Source: a virus
DNA: 27,520 nt
IMG/VR virus record: IMGVR_UViG_3300047678_000846
Span: 1-27,520 of that record
Strand: one strand, 5' to 3'
Of this stretch, positions 16,414 through 20,042 are shown one piece after another (positions within the stretch are counted from its first letter, which is position 1; each line of letters begins with the position of its first letter). A program made the position numbers and the translations under genes. Under the pieces are notes generated by a model that was not told where the DNA came from, made no database searches, and saw nothing but the letters and a program-made list of their open reading frames with translations.

Positions 16414-16489
16414 TGGTGCTCCCGGCAGGAATTTCGCCTGCAACCTCCGCGTTCGAAGCGCGGTGCTCTATACATTGAGCTACGGGAGC
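16414..16489 (-). tRNA. tRNA-Arg(UCG)
   Basis: 76 nt, acceptor GCTCCCG/CGGGAGC, CCA encoded, anticodon stem CCGCG/CGCGG, loop CTTCGAA. T-loop CGAAATT is the most deviant of the array (G55 but A56); D-loop AATGTATA has neither GG nor AGC. Confidence 0.86.
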
Positions 16490-16499
16490 GTTGTTGAAA

Positions 16500-16574
16500 T
16501 GGTGCGCCGGGGCGGTTCTGCCCCGCCTGCCTCCGCAATGTCGGTGCGGCGATCTGCTAATGATCTACCGGCGC
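16500..16574 (-). tRNA. tRNA-Val(GAC)
   Basis: 75 nt, acceptor GCGCCGG/CCGGCGC, CCA encoded, anticodon stem CCGCA/TGCGG, loop CCGACAT with C33. T-loop GGCAGAA, D-loop ATTAGCA. Confidence 0.8.
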
Positions 16575-16580
16575 GTGAAT

Positions 16581-16599
16581 GCCGCGCGATGTGCGCGGC
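16581..16599. repeat. Perfect hairpin in a tRNA spacer
   Basis: Seven-base inverted repeat gccgcgc/gcgcggc around a 5-base loop, in the 31-base spacer between tRNA-Val(GAC) and tRNA-Gln(UUG). No U-run follows; possibly a processing signal. Confidence 0.5.
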
Positions 16600-16605
16600 G
16601 ATGAG

Positions 16606-16681
16606 TGGCTGCCCCGGATGGATTTGCACCATCAACCTCCCGATTCAAAGTCGGGCGCTCTGCTGGTTGAGCTACAGGGCT
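16606..16681 (-). tRNA. tRNA-Gln(UUG)
   Basis: 76 nt, discriminator G, CCA encoded, anticodon stem CCCGA/TCGGG, loop CTTTGAA. T-loop TGCAAAT, D-loop AACCAGCA. The 1-72 pair is A-A; the sister Gln(CUG) gene has T-A there. Confidence 0.86.
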
Positions 16682-16689
16682 AGAAGGAG

Positions 16690-16761
16690 AGCCGGCTACC
16701 GGTGCTGCCCCGGTCTGATCTCGTTTACAGGACGAGTGCATGGCTGCTCTGCCAAGCCGGC
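16690..16761 (-). tRNA. tRNA-Thr(UGU), no encoded CCA
   Basis: 72 nt, acceptor GCCGGCT/AGCCGGC, followed by CTC instead of CCA. Anticodon stem CTCGT/ACGAG, loop CCTGTAA with C33. T-loop GGCAGCA, D-loop contains AGCAGCC. Confidence 0.78.
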
Positions 16762-16767
16762 ATAAAG

Positions 16768-16858
16768 TGGCGGAAGCCGGAGGTCATGCTCCCCATTCTG
16801 CGTAGCAGAACGATCCGCTTTCGAGGCGGTCCCGGCGCGCTTGTCCGGTTCAGCTTCC
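16768..16858 (-). tRNA. tRNA-Ser(CGA)
   Basis: 91 nt with a long variable arm (TTCTGC/GCAGAA), discriminator G, CCA encoded, anticodon loop CTCGAAA. T-loop AGCATGA, D-loop ACAAGCGCG. Closely related to the Ser(GCU) gene. Confidence 0.86.
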
Positions 16859-16868
16859 ATCTTTGAAT

Positions 16869-16942
16869 TGGTGAGTCGCCACGGTGCTGCCCCGTGCTCC
16901 GCGGTTTAAGAGACCGCTGCATCGCTGCAATGCTTGCGACCC
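16869..16942 (-). tRNA. tRNA-Lys(CUU)
   Basis: 74 nt, acceptor GGGTCGC/GCGACTC, CCA encoded, anticodon stem GCGGT/ACCGC, loop CTCTTAA. T-loop GGCAGCA, D-loop TGCAGCG. A8/T14 as in the Lys(UUU) gene. Confidence 0.87.
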
Positions 16943-16946
16943 AAAG

Positions 16947-17035
16947 CGGAAGTCAGTGGACATGCTCCACAAGCTGCGATTGCAGCTTCGTCCGGCTTCC
17001 AACCGGCGGCGGCGCGCTCGTCCGTTTTGACTTCC
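16947..17035 (-). tRNA. tRNA-Ser(GGA), no encoded CCA
   Basis: 89 nt with long variable arm (AAGCTGC/GCAGCTT), discriminator G followed by CTT in place of CCA. Anticodon loop TTGGAAG. T-loop AGCATGT, D-loop ACGAGCGCG. Confidence 0.83.
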
Positions 17036-17040
17036 AAAAG

Positions 17041-17116
17041 TGGCTGCCCCGGATGGATTCGCGCCATCAACCTCCCGGGTCAGAGCCGGGCGCTCTTGCT
17101 GTTGAGCTACAGGGCA
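17041..17116 (-). tRNA. tRNA-Gln(CUG)
   Basis: 76 nt, acceptor TGCCCTG/CGGGGCA, discriminator G, CCA encoded, anticodon stem CCCGG/CCGGG, loop CTCTGAC. T-loop CGCGAAT, D-loop AACAGCAA. Near-duplicate of the Gln(UUG) gene. Confidence 0.87.
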
Positions 17117-17121
17117 AAACG

Positions 17122-17193
17122 ATCCGCCAACCGGAGTTGCACCGGTCTCTCGCCGATACCAGCGGCGTGCGTCGCTACCAACGCTTTGGCGGA
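17122..17193 (-). tRNA. tRNA-Thr(GGU), no encoded CCA
   Basis: 72 nt, acceptor TCCGCCA/TGGCGGA, no CCA. Anticodon stem CGCCG/CGGCG, loop CTGGTAT. T-loop TGCAACT, D-loop TGGTAGCG with A8/T14. Confidence 0.84.
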
Positions 17194-17201
17194 ATTGGAA
17201 A

Positions 17202-17276
17202 TGGTCGGGCACCTCGGTGCTGCCCCGAGTGTCTCGCCGATCCGAACGGCGCGGATTGCTGTCTTCCTCGTGCCCG
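17202..17276 (-). tRNA. tRNA-Pro(CGG)
   Basis: 75 nt, acceptor CGGGCAC/GTGCCCG, CCA encoded, anticodon stem CGCCG/CGGCG, loop TTCGGAT. T-loop GGCAGCA, D-loop with GACAGCAA. G at position 8. Confidence 0.85.
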
Positions 17277-17282
17277 ATGAAG

Positions 17283-17356
17283 TGGTGGAGCCACGGGGAA
17301 TCGCACCCCGATCTACGCAATGCCATTGCGTCGTCCTGCTGTTGGACGATGGCCCC
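17283..17356 (-). tRNA. tRNA-Ala(GGC)
   Basis: 74 nt, acceptor GGGGCCA/TGGCTCC with a G-T at 3-70, the alanine identity pair, CCA encoded. Anticodon stem ACGCA/TGCGT, loop ATGGCAT. T-loop TGCGATT, D-loop AACAGCA. Confidence 0.88.
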
Positions 17357-17360
17357 GAAA

Positions 17361-17437
17361 TGGAGCGCGCGCCCGGACTTGCACCGGGTAAGAGCGGGTT
17401 TGCAAGCCGCCGCCTCGACGACTTCGGCATCGCGCGC
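17361..17437 (-). tRNA. tRNA-Cys(GCA)
   Basis: 77 nt, acceptor GCGCGCG/CGCGCGC, discriminator U73 as expected for cysteine, CCA encoded. Anticodon loop TTGCAAA with a C-C mismatch closing the stem. T-loop TGCAAGT, D-loop GAAGTCGTCGA with neither GG nor AGC. Confidence 0.82.
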
Positions 17438-17446
17438 TTTTGGAAA

Positions 17447-17521
17447 TGGGGAGGCCGACGGGTGCTGCCCCCGCTCGGCGATCTTCACAGGATCGAATGC
17501 TGGCTGTTACATCACGGCCTC
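17447..17521 (-). tRNA. tRNA-His(GUG)
   Basis: 75 nt, acceptor GAGGCCG/CGGCCTC, discriminator C73, preceded by an encoded G (position -1, base 17522), both histidine identity features. CCA encoded. Anticodon stem CGATC/GATCG, loop CTGTGAA. T-loop GGCAGCA, D-loop AACAGCC. Confidence 0.88.
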
Positions 17522-17533
17522 CGTTTGAAAGGG

Positions 17534-17607
17534 ATCCTCCGGCCGGCGCTGCCCCGGCATGGTCTTCTTTACGAGAGGAGTGCATTGCTGGCCTCTGCCA
17601 CGGAGGA
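17534..17607 (-). tRNA. tRNA-Thr(CGU), no encoded CCA
   Basis: 74 nt, acceptor TCCTCCG/CGGAGGA, followed by CCC rather than CCA. Anticodon loop CTCGTAA, stem with one C-A mismatch. T-loop GGCAGCG, D-loop GAGGCCAGCAA. Confidence 0.8.
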
Positions 17608-17615
17608 ATCTGAAA

Positions 17616-17692
17616 TGGTGCTCCCGCGAGGACTTGCACCTCGAGCTTCCGCCTTCGCAGAGCGGCGTGCAGAACTCTTACACTTCGGGAGC
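17616..17692 (-). tRNA. tRNA-Arg(GCG)
   Basis: 77 nt, acceptor GCTCCCG/CGGGAGC, CCA encoded, anticodon stem CCGCT/GGCGG, loop CTGCGAA. T-loop TGCAAGT, D-loop TAAGAGTTCT. GCG is rare in bacteria, which usually read CGU/CGC with ACG modified to inosine. Confidence 0.84.
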
Positions 17693-17698
17693 TAAAAA

Positions 17699-17773
17699 TG
17701 GTGCGCCATGCCGGTGCTGCCCCGGCGCCCGCGGTTTGGAAGACCGCCGTGCTTGCTGTTACACCAATGGCGC
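17699..17773 (-). tRNA. tRNA-Gly(UCC)
   Basis: 75 nt, acceptor GCGCCAT/ATGGCGC, CCA encoded, anticodon stem GCGGT/ACCGC, loop CTTCCAA. T-loop GGCAGCA, D-loop with AACAGCAAG. Confidence 0.87.
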
Positions 17774-17782
17774 TTTTGAAAA

Positions 17783-17857
17783 TGGTGGCTGCGTCCGGTA
17801 TCGCGCCGGACTCTCCTCGTCTTCAGCGAGGCGCTAATCTATCTCAGCTACGCAGCC
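17783..17857 (-). tRNA. tRNA-Phe(GAA)
   Basis: 75 nt, acceptor GGCTGCG/CGCAGCC, CCA encoded, anticodon stem CCTCG/CGAGG, loop CTGAAGA. T-loop CGCGATA, D-loop GAGATAGATT (no GG). Confidence 0.87.
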
Positions 17858-17859
17858 AG

Positions 17860-17933
17860 TGGTCCCTCCGCGCGGTATTGCGCCGCGGTCTCTCGCTTAT
17901 CGGGCGAGGGCTCTGCTTTTGAGCTACGGAGGA
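17860..17933 (-). tRNA. tRNA-Ile(GAU)
   Basis: 74 nt, acceptor TCCTCCG/CGGAGGG, CCA encoded and only 2 bases from the next gene. Anticodon stem CTCGC/GCGAG, loop CCGATAA with C33. T-loop CGCAATA, D-loop AAAAGCA. Confidence 0.83.
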
Positions 17934-17942
17934 ATTGAAGAA

Positions 17943-18016
17943 TGGTCGCCCGACGAGGTAACGCTCCTCGGTCTGCCGGGTGTGGGCCGGCTGCTCTCCT
18001 TTTGAGCTATCGGGCG
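17943..18016 (-). tRNA. tRNA-Val(CAC)
   Basis: 74 nt, acceptor CGCCCGA/TCGGGCG, CCA encoded, anticodon stem GCCGG/CCGGC, loop CCCACAC with C33. T-loop AGCGTTA; D-loop AAAAGGA keeps GG despite G55. Confidence 0.82.
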
Positions 18017-18024
18017 AATGAAAG

Positions 18025-18098
18025 TGGCACCCGCACCCGGTAATGCTCCGGGGTTTCCTGGTTGAGAACCAAGCGTGCTGCTATTGCACCATGCGGGC
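18025..18098 (-). tRNA. tRNA-Glu(CUC)
   Basis: 74 nt, acceptor GCCCGCA/TGCGGGT, discriminator G, CCA encoded, anticodon stem CTTGG/CCAGG, loop TTCTCAA. T-loop AGCATTA, D-loop AATAGCA. Confidence 0.87.
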
Positions 18099-18103
18099 GT
18101 AAG

Positions 18104-18178
18104 TGTCCCTGGCGAGAGTCGCACTCGCATCTGATCCTTTAGGAGAGGATCGCTCTAAGTCTATTGAGCTACAGGGAC
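18104..18178 (-). tRNA. tRNA-Arg(CCU), no encoded CCA
   Basis: 75 nt, acceptor GTCCCTG/CAGGGAC, followed by CTT. Anticodon stem ATCCT/AGGAT, loop CTCCTAA. T-loop TGCGACT, D-loop AATAGACTTA. Confidence 0.86.
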
Positions 18179-18188
18179 GTGAGAAAAG

Positions 18189-18273
18189 CGGAGCGCCAAG
18201 GACTCGAACCTTGGACACCATTGCTGGTGCGACTTTTTTCAAGACAGCGTCCTCGGCCAGCCGGACGCGCTCC
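18189..18273 (-). tRNA. tRNA-Ser(UGA), canonical elbow, no encoded CCA
   Basis: 85 nt with a long variable arm, acceptor GGAGCGC/GCGCTCC, discriminator G followed by CTT. Anticodon loop CTTGAAA; stem with a G-A mismatch. D-loop contains CTGG and T-loop is TTCGAGT, one of three canonical elbows. Confidence 0.83.
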
Positions 18274-18282
18274 GTTGTGAAA

Positions 18283-18357
18283 TGGCTCCTCCCCTTGGCA
18301 TCGCACCAAGCTCACACCGCTTAACAGGCGGGCCGCACACTCTGTGCGTTGAGAGGA
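18283..18357 (-). tRNA. tRNA-Asn(GUU), compact D-arm
   Basis: 75 nt, acceptor TCCTCTC/GGGAGGA, discriminator G, CCA encoded. Anticodon loop CTGTTAA. The D-arm is a five-pair stem CGCAC/GTGCG with a 5-nt loop AGAGT, so no room for G18G19. T-loop TGCGATG. Confidence 0.84.
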
Positions 18358-18359
18358 AT

Positions 18360-18434
18360 TGCTCCCGGCAGGAATTGCACCTGCGTCGTTCCGTTTAGAA
18401 GGCGGATGCCTGTGGTCTGCTCGGCCACGGGAGC
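18360..18434 (-). tRNA. tRNA-Arg(UCU), no encoded CCA
   Basis: 75 nt, acceptor GCTCCCG/CGGGAGC, followed by ATT; only 2 bases separate it from the next tRNA. Anticodon loop CTTCTAA with a C-A at 31-39. T-loop TGCAATT, D-loop GAGCAGACCACA. Confidence 0.83.
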
Positions 18435-18444
18435 GTTGATGAAA

Positions 18445-18519
18445 TGGTCGCGCGCCTCGGTGCTGCCCCGAGTGTCTCCTCGGCCCAAGCGAGGCGGATT
18501 GCTGTCTTCCTCGCGCGCG
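18445..18519 (-). tRNA. tRNA-Pro(UGG)
   Basis: 75 nt, acceptor CGCGCGC/GCGCGCG, CCA encoded, anticodon stem CCTCG/CGAGG, loop CTTGGGC. T-loop GGCAGCA, D-loop GACAGCAA. D-arm and T-arm are identical to the Pro(CGG) gene. Confidence 0.86.
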
Positions 18520-18541
18520 CCACGATTCGTGTCGTGTGAAA

Positions 18542-18618
18542 TGGCGGCCTGTGCGGGCATTGCTCCCGCGACCTTCCGCTCGACAGGCGGCTGCTCTTCA
18601 TCGCTGAGCTAACAGGCC
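18542..18618 (-). tRNA. tRNA-Asp(GUC)
   Basis: 77 nt, acceptor GGCCTGT/ACAGGCC, discriminator G as expected for Asp, CCA encoded. Anticodon loop CTGTCGA. T-loop AGCAATG, D-loop AGCGATGAA. Confidence 0.87.
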
Positions 18619-18623
18619 AGAAA

Positions 18624-18708
18624 TGGTGCGGCGTCCGGGTAATGCTCCCGACCGGTCGATGACTCCGGTTTTACAGACCGGCTCGCGTCTTTAGCGAACT
18701 ACCGCCGC
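18624..18708 (-). tRNA. tRNA-Tyr(GUA)
   Basis: 85 nt with a long variable arm as in bacterial tRNA-Tyr, CCA encoded, anticodon stem CCGGT/ACCGG, loop CTGTAAA. T-loop AGCATTA; D-loop TAAAGAC without GG. Pair 7-66 is G-A. Confidence 0.86.
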
Positions 18709-18715
18709 ATCAAGT

Positions 18716-18787
18716 TGGTTGCGGGACGTGGAGTTGCACCACGATGAAGAAGCTTATGAGACTTCTCGGGTTCTCAACCTTCCCGCA
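18716..18787 (-). tRNA. tRNA-Met(CAU), truncated D-arm
   Basis: 72 nt, acceptor TGCGGGA/TCCCGCA, CCA encoded, anticodon stem GAAGT/GCTTC, loop CTCATAA. The D-arm is reduced to GGTT/AACC with a 3-nt loop. T-loop TGCAACT. It could be elongator Met or, if lysidine-modified, Ile(CAU). Confidence 0.82.
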
Positions 18788-18794
18788 ATTGAAA

Positions 18795-18869
18795 TGGTGG
18801 ACCGCCACGGCTTTGCACCGTGCTCTCCCGCTTGCGAGGCGAGTGACCTCCTGAATGATCGAGCGGCCC
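18795..18869 (-). tRNA. tRNA-Ala(CGC)
   Basis: 75 nt, acceptor GGGCCGC/GCGGTCC with G3-T70, the alanine identity pair, CCA encoded. Anticodon stem CTCGC/GCGGG, loop CTCGCAA. T-loop TGCAAAG; D-loop ATTCAGGA retains GG. Confidence 0.86.
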
Positions 18870-18880
18870 GTTTTGAAAAT

Positions 18881-18956
18881 TGGTCGCAGGGGCGGGAATC
18901 GAACCCGCTCATTTTCGGCTTATGAGGCCGGCGCCGTCCCATCTGGCTCCCCTGCA
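18881..18956 (-). tRNA. tRNA-Met(CAU), canonical elbow
   Basis: 76 nt, acceptor TGCAGGG/CCCTGCG with a T-G first pair, CCA encoded, anticodon loop CTCATAA. D-loop contains ATGGGA and T-loop is TTCGATT, both canonical. The weak first pair could hint at an initiator, but the three G-C pairs of the initiator anticodon stem are absent. Confidence 0.84.
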
Positions 18957-19069
18957 AAATGCACGAAGGTTCGCAGGGCGGACGCAACCACGCATCGTCA
19001 GCGCCCGCCCCGCGGTTTCCCCCTTGCAATCGAATCCGCGTACTCTCGTTGCTGCGCGCGGATGAAAAA
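18957..19069. other. 113-base spacer in the array without a foldable tRNA
   Basis: No cloverleaf fits here. Two stems are visible: gggcgg (18976-18981) with ccgccc (19005-19010), and cgcgg (19011-19015) with ccgcg (19036-19040). This may be a decayed tRNA gene or a separate structured spacer. Confidence 0.5.
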
Positions 19070-19143
19070 TGGCACGGCGTCTCGGTGCTGCCCCGAGCCC
19101 GCGGAGTTTTGGAGACTCTGCTGCGCAAGCTGGCGCCCGCCGT
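19070..19143 (-). tRNA. tRNA-Trp(CCA)
   Basis: 74 nt, acceptor ACGGCGG/ACGCCGT (G7-A66 mismatch), discriminator G73 as expected for Trp, CCA encoded. Anticodon loop CTCCAAA. T-loop GGCAGCA; D-arm is a GCGC/GCGC stem with loop CAGCTT. Confidence 0.83.
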
Positions 19144-19161
19144 GTTGTTGAATTTGAAAAT

Positions 19162-19236
19162 TGGAGCGGTCAGCCGGACTTGCACCGGCATCCCCTGAAT
19201 GGCGTTCAGGAATCTTGGCTCTTGGACGATGACCGC
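19162..19236 (-). tRNA. tRNA-Gly(GCC)
   Basis: 75 nt, acceptor GCGGTCA/TGACCGC, discriminator U73 as usual for bacterial Gly, CCA encoded. Anticodon stem CCTGA/TCAGG, loop ACGCCAT with C33. T-loop TGCAAGT, D-loop AAGAGCCAA. It is the first gene of the array in transcription order. Confidence 0.83.
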
Positions 19237-19242
19237 AAATGA

Positions 19243-19277
19243 GCGGCGCGGGCTGCGACTGTGCGCACCCGCGCCGC
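19243..19277. repeat. Very strong hairpin directly upstream of the tRNA array
   Basis: gcggcgcggg (19243-19252) pairs perfectly with cccgcgccgc (19268-19277), and tgcg (19254-19257) with cgca (19264-19267), giving 14 pairs with one bulged C and a 6-base loop. It sits 6 bases from the 5' end of tRNA-Gly(GCC). It has no U-run, so it is more likely a leader structure than a terminator. Confidence 0.6.
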
Positions 19278-19280
19278 ATA

Positions 19281-19305
19281 CGACAAAAAGAACAAACACC
19301 GCTGC
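19281..19305 (+). repeat. Dispersed 25-bp element, copy upstream of the tRNA array
   Basis: It reads CGACAAAAAG followed by AACAAACACCGCTGC on the plus strand and differs at one base from the minus-strand copy in the rtcB leader (12380-12404). No other copy was seen in the window by eye. Confidence 0.7.
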
Positions 19306-19612
19306 CAACTCGGATTTGAGTTCGCACCCGCAGGATGATTTCACGGCGGTTGTTTCGGTGTTTCAGGCACACCTCCCGGTGCATGACTAAGTTATAAGTC
19401 ATGCGAAGCCTCTGGACTGGAAAAGTCAGGGGCGAGGAATCAGACAATACAGATCCGCTAGCTAGTCATTGTAAATTGACTGGCTTGACAGTTACTCCGC
19501 GAGCTGCCACCGTTTGTGCGGTTACTAACTCACAGGCGTCTCCGCTAGGGACTAATCTGGATTGGTGACCGATTCCGCCCCGTCGTCAGTTTGCGCTGGC
19601 GGCGGGGTTTTT
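19294..19612 (+). ncRNA. Candidate structured RNA ending in a rho-independent terminator
   Basis: About 320 bases of lower GC without a credible protein gene contain successive stems. These are aaacaccg (19294-19301) with cggtgttt (19356-19363), enclosing aactc/gagtt (19307-19311/19318-19322); gcatgact/agtcatgc (19381-19388/19397-19404); a 10-pair stem with one bulge at 19408-19433; agctagtca (19460-19468) with tgactggct (19477-19485); and a terminator at the 3' end. The plus-strand T-run sets the direction. It matches none of tmRNA, RNase P, SRP or 6S RNA that I could recognise. It points away from the array, toward the lysis genes. The 5' end is unknown; a TTGACA-like box at 19485-19490 would give a shorter transcript. 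Confidence 0.5.
19578..19612 (+). terminator. Rho-independent terminator, plus strand
   Basis: A 12-pair stem (ccccgtcgtcag at 19578-19589 with ctggcggcgggg at 19596-19607, two G-T pairs), loop tttgcg, then TTTTT. It is a textbook terminator and the best in the window. No plus-strand protein gene precedes it, which argues for a non-coding transcript upstream. Confidence 0.85.
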
Positions 19613-20042
19613 ATCGCCCACGTTGTGGTTCAAATGTGTTGGTCGATCAGTATGGTTGTTTTGGATTGAGCGGCCATCGAGCCGCGGTTTGGAAATTGAG
19701 GGGATCACCCGGAAACGAAGAACCCTGCTGGCTTTTCAGGCGAGCAGGGTTCTCGAAAATCGGTGACCTATGGTCGGATTGTGAACTACCTGCTTGCCTC
19801 CTTGGTGAGGTCTTCGCCTGCGAAACTCGGCTGCGTATTTCTTGCGCCGGTGCCGAGCCCCATACCGGGTTTTCCGATACGCAGGGACATACCAACGCAA
19901 CGCAACCACGCGGTCGCTTGCGAATGTAATGGATATGTCCGTAGTGAGTTCATTGGTGATGAAGGTAGCAGTGAGTATGCCTGCGGCTTAATGTAGTCAA
20001 CAACAAAGTTTGGATATTTCGAGATATGTCTATGACCGCTGA
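19613..20042. other. Gene-free stretch between terminator and endolysin
   Basis: Apart from a hairpin at 19720-19752 I see nothing convincing here. Short open frames exist but have no start signals or recognisable product. Composition is close to balanced, unlike the GC-rich genes on both sides, which suits a regulatory or junction region of the cargo block. Confidence 0.5.
19720..19752. repeat. Ten-base perfect inverted repeat
   Basis: gaaccctgct (19720-19729) pairs with agcagggttc (19743-19752) around a 13-base loop. Neither strand has a clear T-run next to it. It could be a terminator remnant or a protein-binding palindrome downstream of the endolysin. Confidence 0.5.

Larger units (their letters stand above)
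15088..19236 (-). other. Array of 39 tRNA genes covering all 20 amino acids
   Basis: Thirty-nine cloverleaf-forming genes, all on the minus strand, are packed with spacers of 2 to about 30 bases. The array is broken only by one protein gene (after the Arg-UCG gene) and one 113-base spacer. Thirty-one encode CCA; eight do not. Typical spacers follow CCA with a short U-rich tract (TTTCA in the transcript). Thirty-six of the 39 have G55 in the T-loop, most with AGC in the D-loop in place of G18G19. Gene order is reported left to right; transcription runs right to left. Confidence 0.92.

Noticed and set aside
16850-17695. Long frames on both strands across the tRNA array
   Set aside because: They are translations of tRNA genes that lack stops because of high GC; repeated peptide fragments reflect repeated tRNA arms.
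15088-19236. Regular short repeats resembling a CRISPR array
   Set aside because: The period and repeats are explained by acceptor and T-arms of tRNAs; each unit folds as a cloverleaf with a distinct anticodon and there is no cas gene.
19294-19363. Possible additional tRNA of about 70 nt
   Set aside because: The outer 8-bp stem and an inner 5-bp stem exist, but the T-arm does not abut the acceptor and no anticodon arm with a 7-nt loop forms.
19408-19455. RNase P RNA-like GAGGAA...ACAG segment
   Set aside because: Only a few bases match; the conserved GAGGAAAGUCC core and the rest of the RNase P structure are absent.
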